Below, piece by piece: positions 23,401-29,953 of a stretch of DNA of 64,000 nt (the first letter of the stretch is position 1; every line of letters starts with the position of its first letter). Origin of the DNA: Paenibacillus tyrphae (GTDB lineage: Bacteria; Bacillota; Bacilli; Paenibacillales; NBRC-103111); the NCBI RefSeq assembly GCF_024158745.1, contig NZ_JAMZAW010000030.1, positions 32,100-96,099 of the forward strand, given 5' to 3'. The translations under genes and the position numbers were made by a program. The notes under the pieces are model-generated. The model saw only the letters and a list, made by a program, of their open reading frames with translations. It searched no databases and was not told where the DNA came from.

Positions 23401-24891
23401 AAGATCCTCGGTGCCCGTGTCCGGATTGTAGGCGCCGCAAGCGACGTACTGGTTCAGCTTGTCTTCCCCGACGCTGCGCAGGATCGCCTTTTCGATATCG
23501 TGCGGAAAATAGTTGACGCCGCCGATGATGATCATCTCTTTAACCCGGCCCACGATCACCAGCCGTCCGTCGTGCATAAACCCGAGATCCTGCGTGTCGA
23601 GCCATCCGTCCTCCGCAATCAGCTGGCGGCTTACCTCCTCGTTCCGGTAATAGCCCGAAGTGACGCTGCTGCCCCGGATTTCGATATGGCCGACGACGTC
23701 TTCGCCCAGCGAATTCCCGCTGCCGTCCGTAATTCGAACCTCCGTTTGGGCAAACGGAATCCCGCAGTCGACAAAATCGATGGCGTTCGGCGAATCGGGC
23801 TCGACGCAAACGATCGTCTGTCCTGCCGCAATGTGCGTCCGGTCGACGGTGTAGGTTACAATTTCTTCCTCCGTCGTCGGACTGAGCGACACAATGAGCG
23901 TCCCTTCGGCCAGTCCGTAACCCGGCCTGACCGCGGACGGCGGCAATCCCCACTCGCGGAGCGTCTGGGTAAATTCGTCGCACAGCGCAGCCGAAATCGG
24001 CTCGGCGCCGTTCATGATCACCTTGACGCAGCTGAGGTCCCAGCCTTCGGCCTGCGCCGTTTCCCGTTTGAACCGTTTGAGAAAATGACGGTAGCCGAAG
24101 TTCGGAGAGCCGAGAACCGTCGGCCGGTACTTGTGCACCGCCGATAGCCAGAACACCGGATTCCAGACGAAGGTGTTCGTCGGTATTCTGTATTGGTCCA
24201 CGCCCGCAACGACAGGGGTCAGGTGGAATGCAATCATGCCGAAGTCGTGCGTGATCGGCTTCCAGCTCAGGAAGGAGTCGTTTTCGCCAAGCTCCAGATA
24301 GTTGATCGTATCGTAAATATTGCTCAGAAGATTTTCGTGAGTGAGCACGACGCCTTTGGGAAATCCGGTGGAGCCGGACGAGAACTGAATGAAGGCGATC
24401 GTTTGGGGGCCGATCTCGGGATAGTCGCACTCACGGCCGCCGATATCGAGTTGATCTGGATAAATAAGACGCGAAGCGATTTCCCCGAACGCCCGCACCT
24501 GATCCGGATCGCTTGCATAAGCTTCCAGCTTGCCCTTCAGCTTCTCCGTATCCGTAGCCATCCAAGGATGCCGCAGCACCTGCCATACGGCAAACACCTT
24601 CAGCGCATCGTCATGGTTGTCGCCTACGGAGAGCGGAATAGGCACGATGCCGCCAAGCAGGCAGGCCCAGTATCCGATCGCGAAGGTCCGCGAGGATTCG
24701 AATTGAAGCACCAGCTCATCTCCGGTCTTCAGCCCGGCCGCCTGATAAGCGGCGAGGCAGCGGCTTGCCTCCGTCAGAAGCTCGGCGTAGGAAAGAAAAT
24801 CTTTCTCCTGCGAGCTATTGAGAAAATGGATCCCGCATGTTTCCCGGGCATTGTCCCGGAGGGCTTCGATCAACGTGGAATATGGTTTCAT
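14473..24891 (-). CDS. iturin-type starter PKS/NRPS with aminotransferase domain
   Basis: A 3472-residue protein resembling MycA/ItuA. Order: fatty acyl-AMP ligase (1-585, FSSGSTGFPKG near 175); ACP (Ser in GLSSVKL near 631); KS (from 697; Cys near 861 in IDTACSSSL); integrated AT (from 1212; GHSIGE near 1303, HPFHS later); ACP (LGLDSLM near 1631); class III PLP aminotransferase (1780-2220; Lys in TYGKLIGGG near 2057); condensation domain (HHIIVDG near 2374); adenylation domain (2700-3180; FTSGSTGMPKG near 2843) with pocket code read as D-I-L-Q-I-G-V-I-W-K, glycine-like; PCP (GGNSFS near 3227); then a condensation-like C-terminal half (3300-3472) with no HHxxxDG. It should activate a fatty acid, extend it once, aminate the beta-keto group and couple it to glycine. 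MycA lacks the integrated AT. I chose the ATG at 24891 because GGGGAGG precedes it by 5 bases; an upstream in-frame start at 24951 would overlap the previous gene. Confidence 0.93.
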   Translation of the reverse strand: MKPYSTLIEALRDNARETCGIHFLNSSQEKDFLSYAELLTEASRCLAAYQAAGLKTGDELVLQFESSRTFAIGYWACLLGGIVPIPLSVGDNHDDALKVFAVWQVLRHPWMATDTEKLKGKLEAYASDPDQVRAFGEIASRLIYPDQLDIGGRECDYPEIGPQTIAFIQFSSGSTGFPKGVVLTHENLLSNIYDTINYLELGENDSFLSWKPITHDFGMIAFHLTPVVAGVDQYRIPTNTFVWNPVFWLSAVHKYRPTVLGSPNFGYRHFLKRFKRETAQAEGWDLSCVKVIMNGAEPISAALCDEFTQTLREWGLPPSAVRPGYGLAEGTLIVSLSPTTEEEIVTYTVDRTHIAAGQTIVCVEPDSPNAIDFVDCGIPFAQTEVRITDGSGNSLGEDVVGHIEIRGSSVTSGYYRNEEVSRQLIAEDGWLDTQDLGFMHDGRLVIVGRVKEMIIIGGVNYFPHDIEKAILRSVGEDKLNQYVACGAYNPDTGTEDLVIFVYYKKQADEFVPVIETVRQLVLDTMGLHVAHVLPVKQIPKTTSGKIQRFKLVQDLKQGKFDELIRRFGTAGQPTDEAKAEGDAAATEAAGTVGASAVARPDDTLTALVREEVERLLGRSGIDANAGFFDIGLSSVKLMLLQERLEKRLGLRLSSTAALDYPSIRSMAELLAQSGPLPAQADERSGEKAAEERDGSGVIAVVGMACRFPGGADSADAYWRLLTEGIDPVGDIPDSRWDGDPRADAELTTRMGGYLEHVDQFDPLFFEISQKEAEALDPQQRLLLELTWEAFEDAGWDPKSLSGSRTGVFVGIAASDYAQVGRDMGLTPGPYTFMGTMLNSAAGRISYTYGLRGPCMAIDTACSSSLVAVHQGVLQLRSGSCDTAVAAGVNLILRAEAHESFSKLQALASSGRCRSFDESADGYIRSEGGAVVVLKRLEDAQRDGDRIWGLIRGAAVNHNGRSGGLTVPSGIAQQQVIKQALADAGLEPDDIDYVEAHGSGTKLGDPQEANALGDVFRNRTRPLVVGSVKSNLGHLETAAGMASLCKVLLSMRHGSIPGNLHFRKGNPLIEWDKLSLEVNERPRAWELRGGARRAGISSFGISGTNAHIVVEGAPSAESASALAEEPSRDFHLFTLSARTEASMRQYVRSMVEWNSAPTAGASELCRTLNLTRASLGRRLAVVVDGVETLAKKLVKLADPSQPVGIEASADFGPVTFLFTGQGSQYRNMARTLYEQAPAFRAKLDELDERFRPCIGLSLTQLIYGAETDDLKRPLYAQPLIFSIELALAHYWEMLGVTPDVLIGHSIGEYAAACLAGVMELEDAVAMVASRAEVMERTPATGRMIGMLADEAKVRELIRDYADVSIAAINAPENITVSGGKDSIDELVRRARKARVFVEELAVSHPFHSVLMKDGAKKLKAQYAGIVFKPASRRFISTVTGAFIPEGAVLDASYWADHLVEPVRFAEALHTAIRAGSRRFLEIGATATLSGLAAQNVTGDGLLFLPSLRENVPDWRQLLDSLGQLWETGCPVNWQALHQGGADRIPNLPHTPYDRKRVWLASHEPARREQGGAYAAPDTGKLALAEVSAAAEVVPQNAVVSDIADALRGMIEQVTGVAAGDITDTLHLFSLGLDSLMLVQLGRAVLNQFGVDIPIKRFFSELHTVEKLAAYIAENGTFVRSVPAAVAAEPQPISASAVHTAQAALIPSTTAAVSAPAGIQEIINRQLAIMEEQLRLIGSVPAEKASEAPVRTAPARQVRTAPAPAPAVPAPSPADGDADESLNERQLRFIHDLITRWTARTKSSKDYSSRHKEALADWIVTLNFSRSIKEMVYPLVSARSEGARFWDVDGNEYLDTAMGYGVAFFGHKPGFVVEAVQEQLNRGFELGPQTNLVGEVTELIRTITGVERVAFCNTGTEAVMVALRLARAVSGRSKIVRFITSFHGSFDGVLADAEGDGSKPMAVGIPQSMVDETVVLRYGSKESLEQIRRLGPELAAVLVEPVQSRNPGLQPREYLHELRTLCSQLGIALVFDEMVTGFRIHPGGAQAHFGVKADIVTYGKLIGGGMPIGIVAGDARYLDAVDGGKWSYGDDSLPNVQTTFFAGTFCKHPLTMAACRAVLTRIRDEGQYWIDTVNARTSRFVERANAYFAEAGVPLKTLSFGSMYRFETTVASDMAMLSMELNLFFRLMMEAGVYVWERRTCFFSTAHTDEDAEKILSALRYGVETLRSGGFSFRAAGAPTPPDKPKPRAFGLSSEERRVYIMSNLKGGAEAYQVRGVLSLDGEPDLGKLKDAFRTIAARHEMLRSSFHIEGTEVVHRIADSVEPEFLYADLRAGVSAEAFEAQWQRPFELTQAPLWRWGVSVDAEGNYRLILNFHHIIVDGSAVNVMLKELTDAVNGIPLAEPTLSYGAFVEAEKRFLSGPEAEEQRNWWLDVLRPLPAPLHLPADAPRPPINEFTGASRFFTIGKETVQRIKQLARDCRTTPFTVLLAAWSVLLSRTAGQTDLCIGVPWDRRNNGNYERTVGMFAQTLALRLHPVPDRPFMAYLDSVKEMCLGAYSHADYPLDALLKDLEVPRDLSRNPLFDTMFIYENGEQRAFELGGVHAEPDELPTRHAQFDLTLELIERDGTLFCSMNYAVPLFSQARIDDWIERFMHLLEEVAAHPYRTLGELRFLREDEERNLVALGSGPVLSVEGLTAEALLADAFRTHAGRPAVWFGGAELSFAELDARSRALAGLLAAKGIGQGHMVGILLPRTPDMLAAMLAVMKTGAAWLPLDPAFPEERLRYMIGKSQAQLLLCDNAARERLKLEIPSLDPAASGDAAADGTEPVEEGVVHPEDLAYVIFTSGSTGMPKGVQIEQGALANFMIGMAQALDWTQGNRTACMTTASFDIFLLETLLCLSQGGCVVLAGDGETAAPGAIAQFLRDGRVNCLQMTPTRLQLLFSDRSAADVLGQVETLIVGGEPFPSHLLSALQSYPSLRIFNVYGPTETCIWSTCKELTRSGEVTIGLPIANTQVYVLDADRRLLPPGAEGDLWIGGSGVARGYIGAPELTAERFAEDPWTGGRMYATGDRAMWYAGELRCLGREDDQVKVRGYRIELGEIEETLRSHPSVSHAAAAVRELSPGNSVLAAYYQARAGQAASADELKAWIAGRLPDYMVPAFLVELEAIPQTGNGKTDRKALPSPVAGERAEAAQSPAETRHELDPMLLQAWKTVLGDRPIGLHDSFFDIGGNSFSLVLLHAELEKMFPGVVAVADLFAYPTIAKLRQHIESAGSCGEDVMLPLPESWPAKTNGEAGRAQMSVAPELAGQLRKLGAMYGLDLNGTILAIFALYLNKLLHRNRIPLWRLGDAERVALIRLNLEGRTDLDEILRDVSACVPASHEYQPIRSLKPAMASETGIRAGFGTGPGFDGRRLWMWLDLVLLVHDENERLRLTFEYSRRLDGAVLESELARFVKLLGLVADKIGGSRLAVTTN

Positions 24892-24904
24892 AGGAGCCTC
24901 CCCA

Positions 24905-26050
24905 TTACACGACTTTATGCCGACGATATCTGCGCATTCCGTGGTTGGCAATCATCACCTGCTGCACTTGCGAGGTGCCTTCAATCACTTCAAGAATCTT
25001 CGATTCGCGGAAAAGACGCTCTACGGGATATTCGTTCCAGCAGCCGTTGCCGCCGAATACTTGCACCGCATCAGCGGTGACCTGCAGAGCCATTTTGGAG
25101 CAAAAATATTTGGCCATATTCACTTCCATCACGGCGTCATCGTCCCCCGACATCCGCAGCCGGCCGCTTCGCTCGCACAAGGCCCGGGCTGCATGAATCT
25201 GAGTCACCGCATCGGCGATCATTCCTTTAACCAGCTGGAACTCTCCGATCTTCTGTCCGAACTGCTCCCGCTCGCACGCATAGCCGACCATTTCCTCCAA
25301 GGCCGCCTGCCCGATCGCGACGCCCGCCCACGCGATGCTGTACCGTCCGTAAAATAGCGCCGTATTCGCCACGAAGCTGAAGCCGGTTCCCAAGCGGCCC
25401 AGCACATTTTCGGCCGGAACCTCCACGTTGTCGAAGAACACCTCGGCCAGATGCGAAGCCCGGTTGCCGAGCAGCCCTGACATCGGCTTCACCGACAAGC
25501 CCGGCGCGGTCCGTTCGACCAGAAAGGCGCTCACCGTATCCCCGTCCGCAGCGATCACAAGGTACAAATCCGCGATGCCGGCGAAAGAAATCCACTTTTT
25601 GCCGCCGTTCAGGACGTAGGTGTCTCCCCGCTTCTCGTAGCGCGTTTTGACGGAGGTGGCATCGGTGCCTACCCCCGGCTCGGACAAGGCGAAGCACGCG
25701 ATGCGGTTCCCTTTCGCCAAATCCGGCAGGAAACGCTCCCGCTGCGCGGGCGTTCCCAGCTTCACCAGCGTTTCGCCTACGAGCGACGTATGCACCGTCA
25801 ACAAAGAACGGGTGGAGCAGCACGCTTTGCCGATGATTTCCGTAAGCTTTCCGTAATAGAGCGGGTCCAGACCCAGACCGCCGTATTGAGCGGGAATGGG
25901 GGCGCCGAGCAATCCCCGGGACGCCAACCCGTCGATAATTTCCCTCGGCAGCGATTCCTGCCGGTCGAACTGGCCGGCCTGCGGCCGAATGACCTTCTCG
26001 GCATATTCCTCGGCTTGCTCGATAACGGATTGCTGGTAAGCGTCAGACAT
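24905..26050 (-). CDS. acyl-ACP/acyl-CoA dehydrogenase, FkbI/ZmaE type
   Basis: A 381-residue flavoprotein of the acyl-CoA dehydrogenase family. Visible hallmarks are the FALSEPGVGTD flavin/substrate loop, the WISFAG segment, and the C-terminal GGNGCWNEYPVERLFR and IEGTSQVQQ regions, where the Glu fits the family's catalytic base. Between an FkbH-like gene, a discrete ACP and a hydroxyacyl dehydrogenase it matches the oxidase that works on ACP-bound glyceryl units on the way to hydroxymalonyl- or methoxymalonyl-ACP. Its ATG overlaps the ACP stop by 8 bases. Ordinary fatty-acid oxidation is unlikely given the neighbours. Confidence 0.9.
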   Translation of the reverse strand: MSDAYQQSVIEQAEEYAEKVIRPQAGQFDRQESLPREIIDGLASRGLLGAPIPAQYGGLGLDPLYYGKLTEIIGKACCSTRSLLTVHTSLVGETLVKLGTPAQRERFLPDLAKGNRIACFALSEPGVGTDATSVKTRYEKRGDTYVLNGGKKWISFAGIADLYLVIAADGDTVSAFLVERTAPGLSVKPMSGLLGNRASHLAEVFFDNVEVPAENVLGRLGTGFSFVANTALFYGRYSIAWAGVAIGQAALEEMVGYACEREQFGQKIGEFQLVKGMIADAVTQIHAARALCERSGRLRMSGDDDAVMEVNMAKYFCSKMALQVTADAVQVFGGNGCWNEYPVERLFRESKILEVIEGTSQVQQVMIANHGMRRYRRHKVV

Positions 26051-26315
26051 TGGATGCGCCCCTTACTTTACCGACTAAACCGATCATCCGGTCCACAGAG
26101 CTGAAATTCATCAGCGTAATGTCCTCGTCCGGCACTTGAACGCCGAATTTGTTTTCAATGAAGTCGAGCAGGCGCATGGCAAAAATCGAAGTGACGAACC
26201 CCTTCTCGAAAATGTTGTCGGTATCGCCGAGCTCATCGGCGTCCTTGAACGCGCTCATGTTCTGCTCAATGAATTGGCGGATAAGCGCGCGTGCTTCGCT
26301 TTCGGTATGCATCAT
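26043..26315 (-). CDS. discrete acyl carrier protein for hydroxymalonyl unit (FkbJ/ZmaD type)
   Basis: A 90-residue acidic carrier protein. The phosphopantetheine Ser is in FVTSIFAMRLL, near residue 47, the form typical of carriers in methoxymalonyl/hydroxymalonyl pathways rather than the DSL of fatty-acid ACPs. It should hold the glyceryl unit loaded by the FkbH-like protein while the two dehydrogenases oxidise it, and present the finished extender to an acyltransferase. GGAAGG lies 5 bases before the first of two adjacent ATG codons. It is 12 bases from the FkbH-like gene and overlaps the acyl dehydrogenase gene by 8 bases. Confidence 0.92.
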   Translation of the reverse strand: MMHTESEARALIRQFIEQNMSAFKDADELGDTDNIFEKGFVTSIFAMRLLDFIENKFGVQVPDEDITLMNFSSVDRMIGLVGKVRGASNV

Positions 26316-26327
26316 CGATTCCTTCCT

Positions 26328-27365
26328 TTACTGTTGTATGTTTTCAAAATAACGGACCCGGATGTAGGGAGGATAATCCTGAATAACGGTAAGGTCGTTT
26401 TCGAATAAAATAACGTCGTCCACCCTCTTGACTTCCTTGAAGTTAGCAAATTGGTAAGTCATCAGCATCGACCGGTTGCGCTCCGTGCGGCGGAAATCCG
26501 CCTGCAGCTTCTTGCCGTCCGCCCCGGCCTCCTTCATCAGGAAGGCCAGCAGCACCGAGCCGACACCCCGGGCAACGGTACGGCAGGACATCAGCAGCAG
26601 CCGTATGACCCAGGCGTCCTCCGCAAATTCCACGAGCGCGAGACCTATTTTGCCGTAGGAGCCGTACTTGTCCGTCAATTCGCATATCCACAAGCGGTGC
26701 TTGGGGGAATTCATCAATGCCTTCAGTTCGTCATAGCCGTAGGGGATGCCGGTGGAATTGAGCTGGTTGGTCCGTACGGTCAGCTCCGCTGCGCGCTGCA
26801 GGTCCTCCTCCCGAGCCACGGAGATCATGAACTCCATGTTCAATCCCGCCAAAAATTCCGAAGTGGGCCCCTCGTATTCGGCCTCCTCCGCTTTGCGCTT
26901 CTGGTCGTGGAGATACATTTCCCGGCGACGGCTGCTGTCTACGGTGATGAACCTCGGATTCAGCCGGGGCCAGACGAGCATGTCCGCATATTCGGCGGAA
27001 TCGACGACCGTCACCTCCCGGTGCACCGACTGGACCTCGTCCCGCTCGAAGGCCTGATCGTCCAGAAAAAGAAACGTGTCCAGCCCGATGTTCAGCTCCC
27101 GCTGAATGGCGGCGATCGACGCGGACTTGGCATTCCAGCCGATTTGCGGGAATAAGAAATAATGATCGAGACCGAATGCTTTCAATTGCGACATGGCATC
27201 GTCGTAGCTGTTTTTGCTGGCGATAGACAGAAGAATTCCGCGTTCGTCCAACGTTTGGAGAATTTGGGGAATTCCCGGCTTTAACCGGACCTCATCGCCC
27301 TCGGTCAGAATGCCGTCCCACACGGTATTGTCCAAATCCCAAACGACACACTTGATTTCCTTCAA
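26328..27365 (-). CDS. FkbH-like HAD-IIIC protein, glyceryl transfer to ACP
   Basis: A 345-residue FkbH-family protein. The HAD nucleophile motif is at the very N-terminus (VVWDLDNTVWDG), followed by the helical and GNAT-like C-terminal part usual for this family. Family members dephosphorylate 1,3-bisphosphoglycerate and load the glyceryl group on a dedicated ACP, the first step to hydroxymalonyl-ACP. I place the start at a TTG at 27365: GAGGAGG lies 8 bases upstream and the protein then begins KEIKCVVWDLDNT as in its relatives. An upstream in-frame codon at 27470 would force a 79-base overlap with the preceding gene. Confidence 0.92.
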   Translation of the reverse strand: MKEIKCVVWDLDNTVWDGILTEGDEVRLKPGIPQILQTLDERGILLSIASKNSYDDAMSQLKAFGLDHYFLFPQIGWNAKSASIAAIQRELNIGLDTFLFLDDQAFERDEVQSVHREVTVVDSAEYADMLVWPRLNPRFITVDSSRRREMYLHDQKRKAEEAEYEGPTSEFLAGLNMEFMISVAREEDLQRAAELTVRTNQLNSTGIPYGYDELKALMNSPKHRLWICELTDKYGSYGKIGLALVEFAEDAWVIRLLLMSCRTVARGVGSVLLAFLMKEAGADGKKLQADFRRTERNRSMLMTYQFANFKEVKRVDDVILFENDLTVIQDYPPYIRVRYFENIQQ

Positions 27366-27391
27366 GGCCAATTCCTCCTCAAACGCGCTTC

Positions 27392-28237
27392 TTAGTACTG
27401 ATAAAACCCGCGTCCGCTCTTCCGCCCGTAGAGCCCCGCATCGACCATTTGCCGCAGCAGGGGACAGCACCGGAATTTAGGGTCCTGGTAGTTTTGATAC
27501 AGCACTTCAAGCGAACGGACGACGGTATCCAATCCGATCAGATCCGCCGTTTCGAGCGGACCCATCCGGTGAGCATATCCTTGCTTGAATATGGCGTCGA
27601 TCTGCGCCGGCTCGGCCACTTGATCCTGAACGAGAAACGCCGCTTCGTTCATAAACAGATGGGACAGCCGGTTCGACACGAAGCCGGGGAAATCCCTGAC
27701 CAATATGCCCGTTTTCTCCATGCTGCGCAGCAGTGCTTCGGAAGCCTCGATCGTCTCGTCCGACGTATGGAAGGCGCGTACCGTCTCGACAGCCTCCTTT
27801 AATGGAACCGGATTCATAAAATGCATGCCGATCACGCGCTCGGGGCGGGAGACCAGCGCTGCCAATTTCGTAATGGAAATACAGCTCGTGTTTACGGCCA
27901 GGAAGGCGTCAGTTGAGCACACTGCGTTTAACTCCTTGAAAATCGCGCTTTTGACGTCCCAATCCTCCGTAGCATTTTCAATGATCCAGCCGGCTTTCTC
28001 GAAGCCGTCGTATGTATCCGTGAACGTAATCCGGTCGATAATCTCGGCCGCATTCCATTCCTTCAGCGCCGGAGACACCATGCGGTAGCTCCGGATATTT
28101 CTGCGTATGATGGCCGGCGCCTCCGCCAGGACGTCGAGGTTCACGTCCTTCAGGATGACGTCGTATCCATAATGCGCAGCCGTTGCGGCCACGTCGACAC
28201 CCATGACACCCGCTCCGACAACTGCAATCACCGTCAT
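27392..28237 (-). CDS. 3-hydroxyacyl-CoA dehydrogenase family protein, FkbK/ZmaG type
   Basis: A 281-residue NAD-dependent dehydrogenase with an N-terminal Rossmann motif (VVGAGVMG), the ENATEDWDVK and NTSCIS segments, the HFMNPVPL catalytic-His motif near 140 and the C-terminal dimerisation domain of 3-hydroxybutyryl-CoA dehydrogenases. Its place at the head of the FkbH-ACP-acyl dehydrogenase set suggests it oxidises the glyceryl-ACP alcohol to the tartronate-level extender. It starts 49 bases after the ABC permease, the widest gap in the operon, and ends 26 bases before the FkbH-like start. No O-methyltransferase follows, so free hydroxymalonate rather than methoxymalonate is expected unless one is encoded outside the window. 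Confidence 0.9.
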   Translation of the reverse strand: MTVIAVVGAGVMGVDVAATAAHYGYDVILKDVNLDVLAEAPAIIRRNIRSYRMVSPALKEWNAAEIIDRITFTDTYDGFEKAGWIIENATEDWDVKSAIFKELNAVCSTDAFLAVNTSCISITKLAALVSRPERVIGMHFMNPVPLKEAVETVRAFHTSDETIEASEALLRSMEKTGILVRDFPGFVSNRLSHLFMNEAAFLVQDQVAEPAQIDAIFKQGYAHRMGPLETADLIGLDTVVRSLEVLYQNYQDPKFRCCPLLRQMVDAGLYGRKSGRGFYQY

Positions 28238-28286
28238 TTCAACACTCTCTCTTTCGTCCTGGAGTACCCGTTTTCTTCGGTTTTCC

Positions 28287-29018
28287 TCACTTCCGGTTCA
28301 GCACGAGGATGGCACCGCCATACCCGATCACGGCCCAGATCGTCAAGAGGACATAGTGCTTGACATCGACAACGAAGGTGGATGCCGCCATGGAGGCGCG
28401 CATGACCTCGGCCATCGAATATAGCGGAAGCACGCTGTGCAGCGCCTGCAGCCATTCGGGAAGACGCTCCATCGGAAAGTTGATCGGCGAGAACATCAAT
28501 GCGCCGAAGATAAGCACCTGGGACAGCGCCATGGAGCCTTGCGGCGGCAGCGCATAAGAGAAGCCGTAGCCGACGCCGATCGAAGTCAAGGCCGTCAGCA
28601 GGATGGCCGGAATGATCGTCCAGGATATATCGTATCCGGGATGAAAAAGAAAGTGGGCGCATAAAGACGACAAGACGATGCCCGGGATCGTAATCAATAG
28701 CCAAGTGAGCGTATCGGCCGACAAAATGACCGCACGGTTTACAGGCCAAGTCCGCACAAAATCGATATGTCCTTCCACCTTTGCGCTGGCAATCTGCTGC
28801 GGCATAATGACGAGTCCCGTCAAAATCAAAATGATGGTAGGCGCTCCGGTCGCCAGGAACAGAGTCGTATGCGGATCGGGACGGTCAAATAAATACGTGA
28901 ACCCGATGACGATACCCAGCGAAATCATAATCTGGATAATGGCGAAGAATACCAAGTGTCCGGCGCTTCTCAAAAACTGCAATTGAAAGACGTAGTTAAA
29001 TTGCTTCCACATGCTCAC
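28287..29018 (-). CDS. ABC-2 type transporter permease (DrrB-like)
   Basis: A 243-residue integral membrane protein with about six hydrophobic segments and the ABC-2 fold seen in DrrB/NodJ-type exporters; the segment LMFSPINFPMERLPEWLQ near 170 is the usual ABC-2 signature region. With the ATPase encoded just upstream it should form an export pump for the cluster's product or for self-protection. The GTG start at 29018 shares GTGA with the ATPase stop; an ATG two codons later (29012) is the alternative. The GGGGG ribosome site is 10 bases from the GTG. Confidence 0.88.
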   Translation of the reverse strand: MSMWKQFNYVFQLQFLRSAGHLVFFAIIQIMISLGIVIGFTYLFDRPDPHTTLFLATGAPTIILILTGLVIMPQQIASAKVEGHIDFVRTWPVNRAVILSADTLTWLLITIPGIVLSSLCAHFLFHPGYDISWTIIPAILLTALTSIGVGYGFSYALPPQGSMALSQVLIFGALMFSPINFPMERLPEWLQALHSVLPLYSMAEVMRASMAASTFVVDVKHYVLLTIWAVIGYGGAILVLNRK

Positions 29019-29953
29019 TGGGACTGAACCCCCTTCTCCTCTGTCAATTGAACGTAGACATCTTCAAGCGTGGTCGGGGATAGGGCATAGTCCATGAAAT
29101 GGCCGCGATTGACTTGCTCTCCCGCCCATTCGACCGCTGCGGATACCGAAGCTTGCTCCAACGCGTACGTCACGCGTTCCCCGTTGCGGTAAGAGGACAG
29201 CGCCCAGCTTGGCGTATCGATCGGGTCGTTCGTCGCCAGGTTCGCCTCGATGCGCAGCGTGCTGCTGAACGAGCGTTTCACTTCGGACGGCGTCCCCAAT
29301 GCGAGAAACTTGCCACGATGCAAAATCGCCACGCGGTCTACCGCCTTCTCGGCCTCTAGCACGTTGTGCGTGACCAGAATGACCGAGCTTCCGTTCTCGG
29401 TCAGCTTGCGGATCTCGCCCCAGAGGTAACGCCGCCGGACAGGATCGACATCGTTGGTCGGCTCGTCGAGAATGACCACCTTGCCCGGAGTGACAACCGC
29501 CATGCAGAATGCCGTCAGCCTCCGAACGCCGCCGGACAGATTCATCCCCTCCGTGTTCGCCCATCTGCCGATATCCAGCGCGTCAAACAGCTGCTTCATG
29601 CGCCGGGTTACGTCTTCCGGGCGTCCTCCCCGCATCTTGCCCATGATCGATACGGCCTGCGTCGGTGTGAGGCTGCCGAGCGGCAATTGGGACTGCGGCT
29701 GTACCGAGCAAAGCGTCCTCGCCCGGACGGGATCCTTCGCCACCGATTTTCCTATCAGCAGAATCTCTCCGCTGGTCGGCGTGGCGAGTCCTACGGCCTG
29801 ATTCATCAAGGTGGTTTTGCCGGCTCCGTTATGGCCCAAGAGCCCCATAATTTCGCCTTCTTTAATGGACAAGCTGAGATTGTCGTTTGCCACGGTCCGC
29901 GTTTTTTTCGGGCCGGAGTAAACTTTGGTGACCCCTTTGAATTCCAGTATCAT
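29015..29953 (-). CDS. ABC transporter ATP-binding protein (DrrA-like)
   Basis: A 312-residue ATPase, probably the first gene of the biosynthetic operon. Walker A is GHNGAGKTT near 40, the signature LSGGVRRL near 145 is a variant of LSGGQ (V for Q), Walker B is VVILDEPTN, and the switch His is in LVTHN. A C-terminal domain of about 90 residues matches drug-export ATPases. The ATG at 29953 has GGAGGT five bases upstream. It pairs with the overlapping permease gene to give a heteromeric exporter. Such pairs in PKS/NRPS clusters commonly export the product; substrate unknown. Confidence 0.9.
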   Translation of the reverse strand: MILEFKGVTKVYSGPKKTRTVANDNLSLSIKEGEIMGLLGHNGAGKTTLMNQAVGLATPTSGEILLIGKSVAKDPVRARTLCSVQPQSQLPLGSLTPTQAVSIMGKMRGGRPEDVTRRMKQLFDALDIGRWANTEGMNLSGGVRRLTAFCMAVVTPGKVVILDEPTNDVDPVRRRYLWGEIRKLTENGSSVILVTHNVLEAEKAVDRVAILHRGKFLALGTPSEVKRSFSSTLRIEANLATNDPIDTPSWALSSYRNGERVTYALEQASVSAAVEWAGEQVNRGHFMDYALSPTTLEDVYVQLTEEKGVQSQ

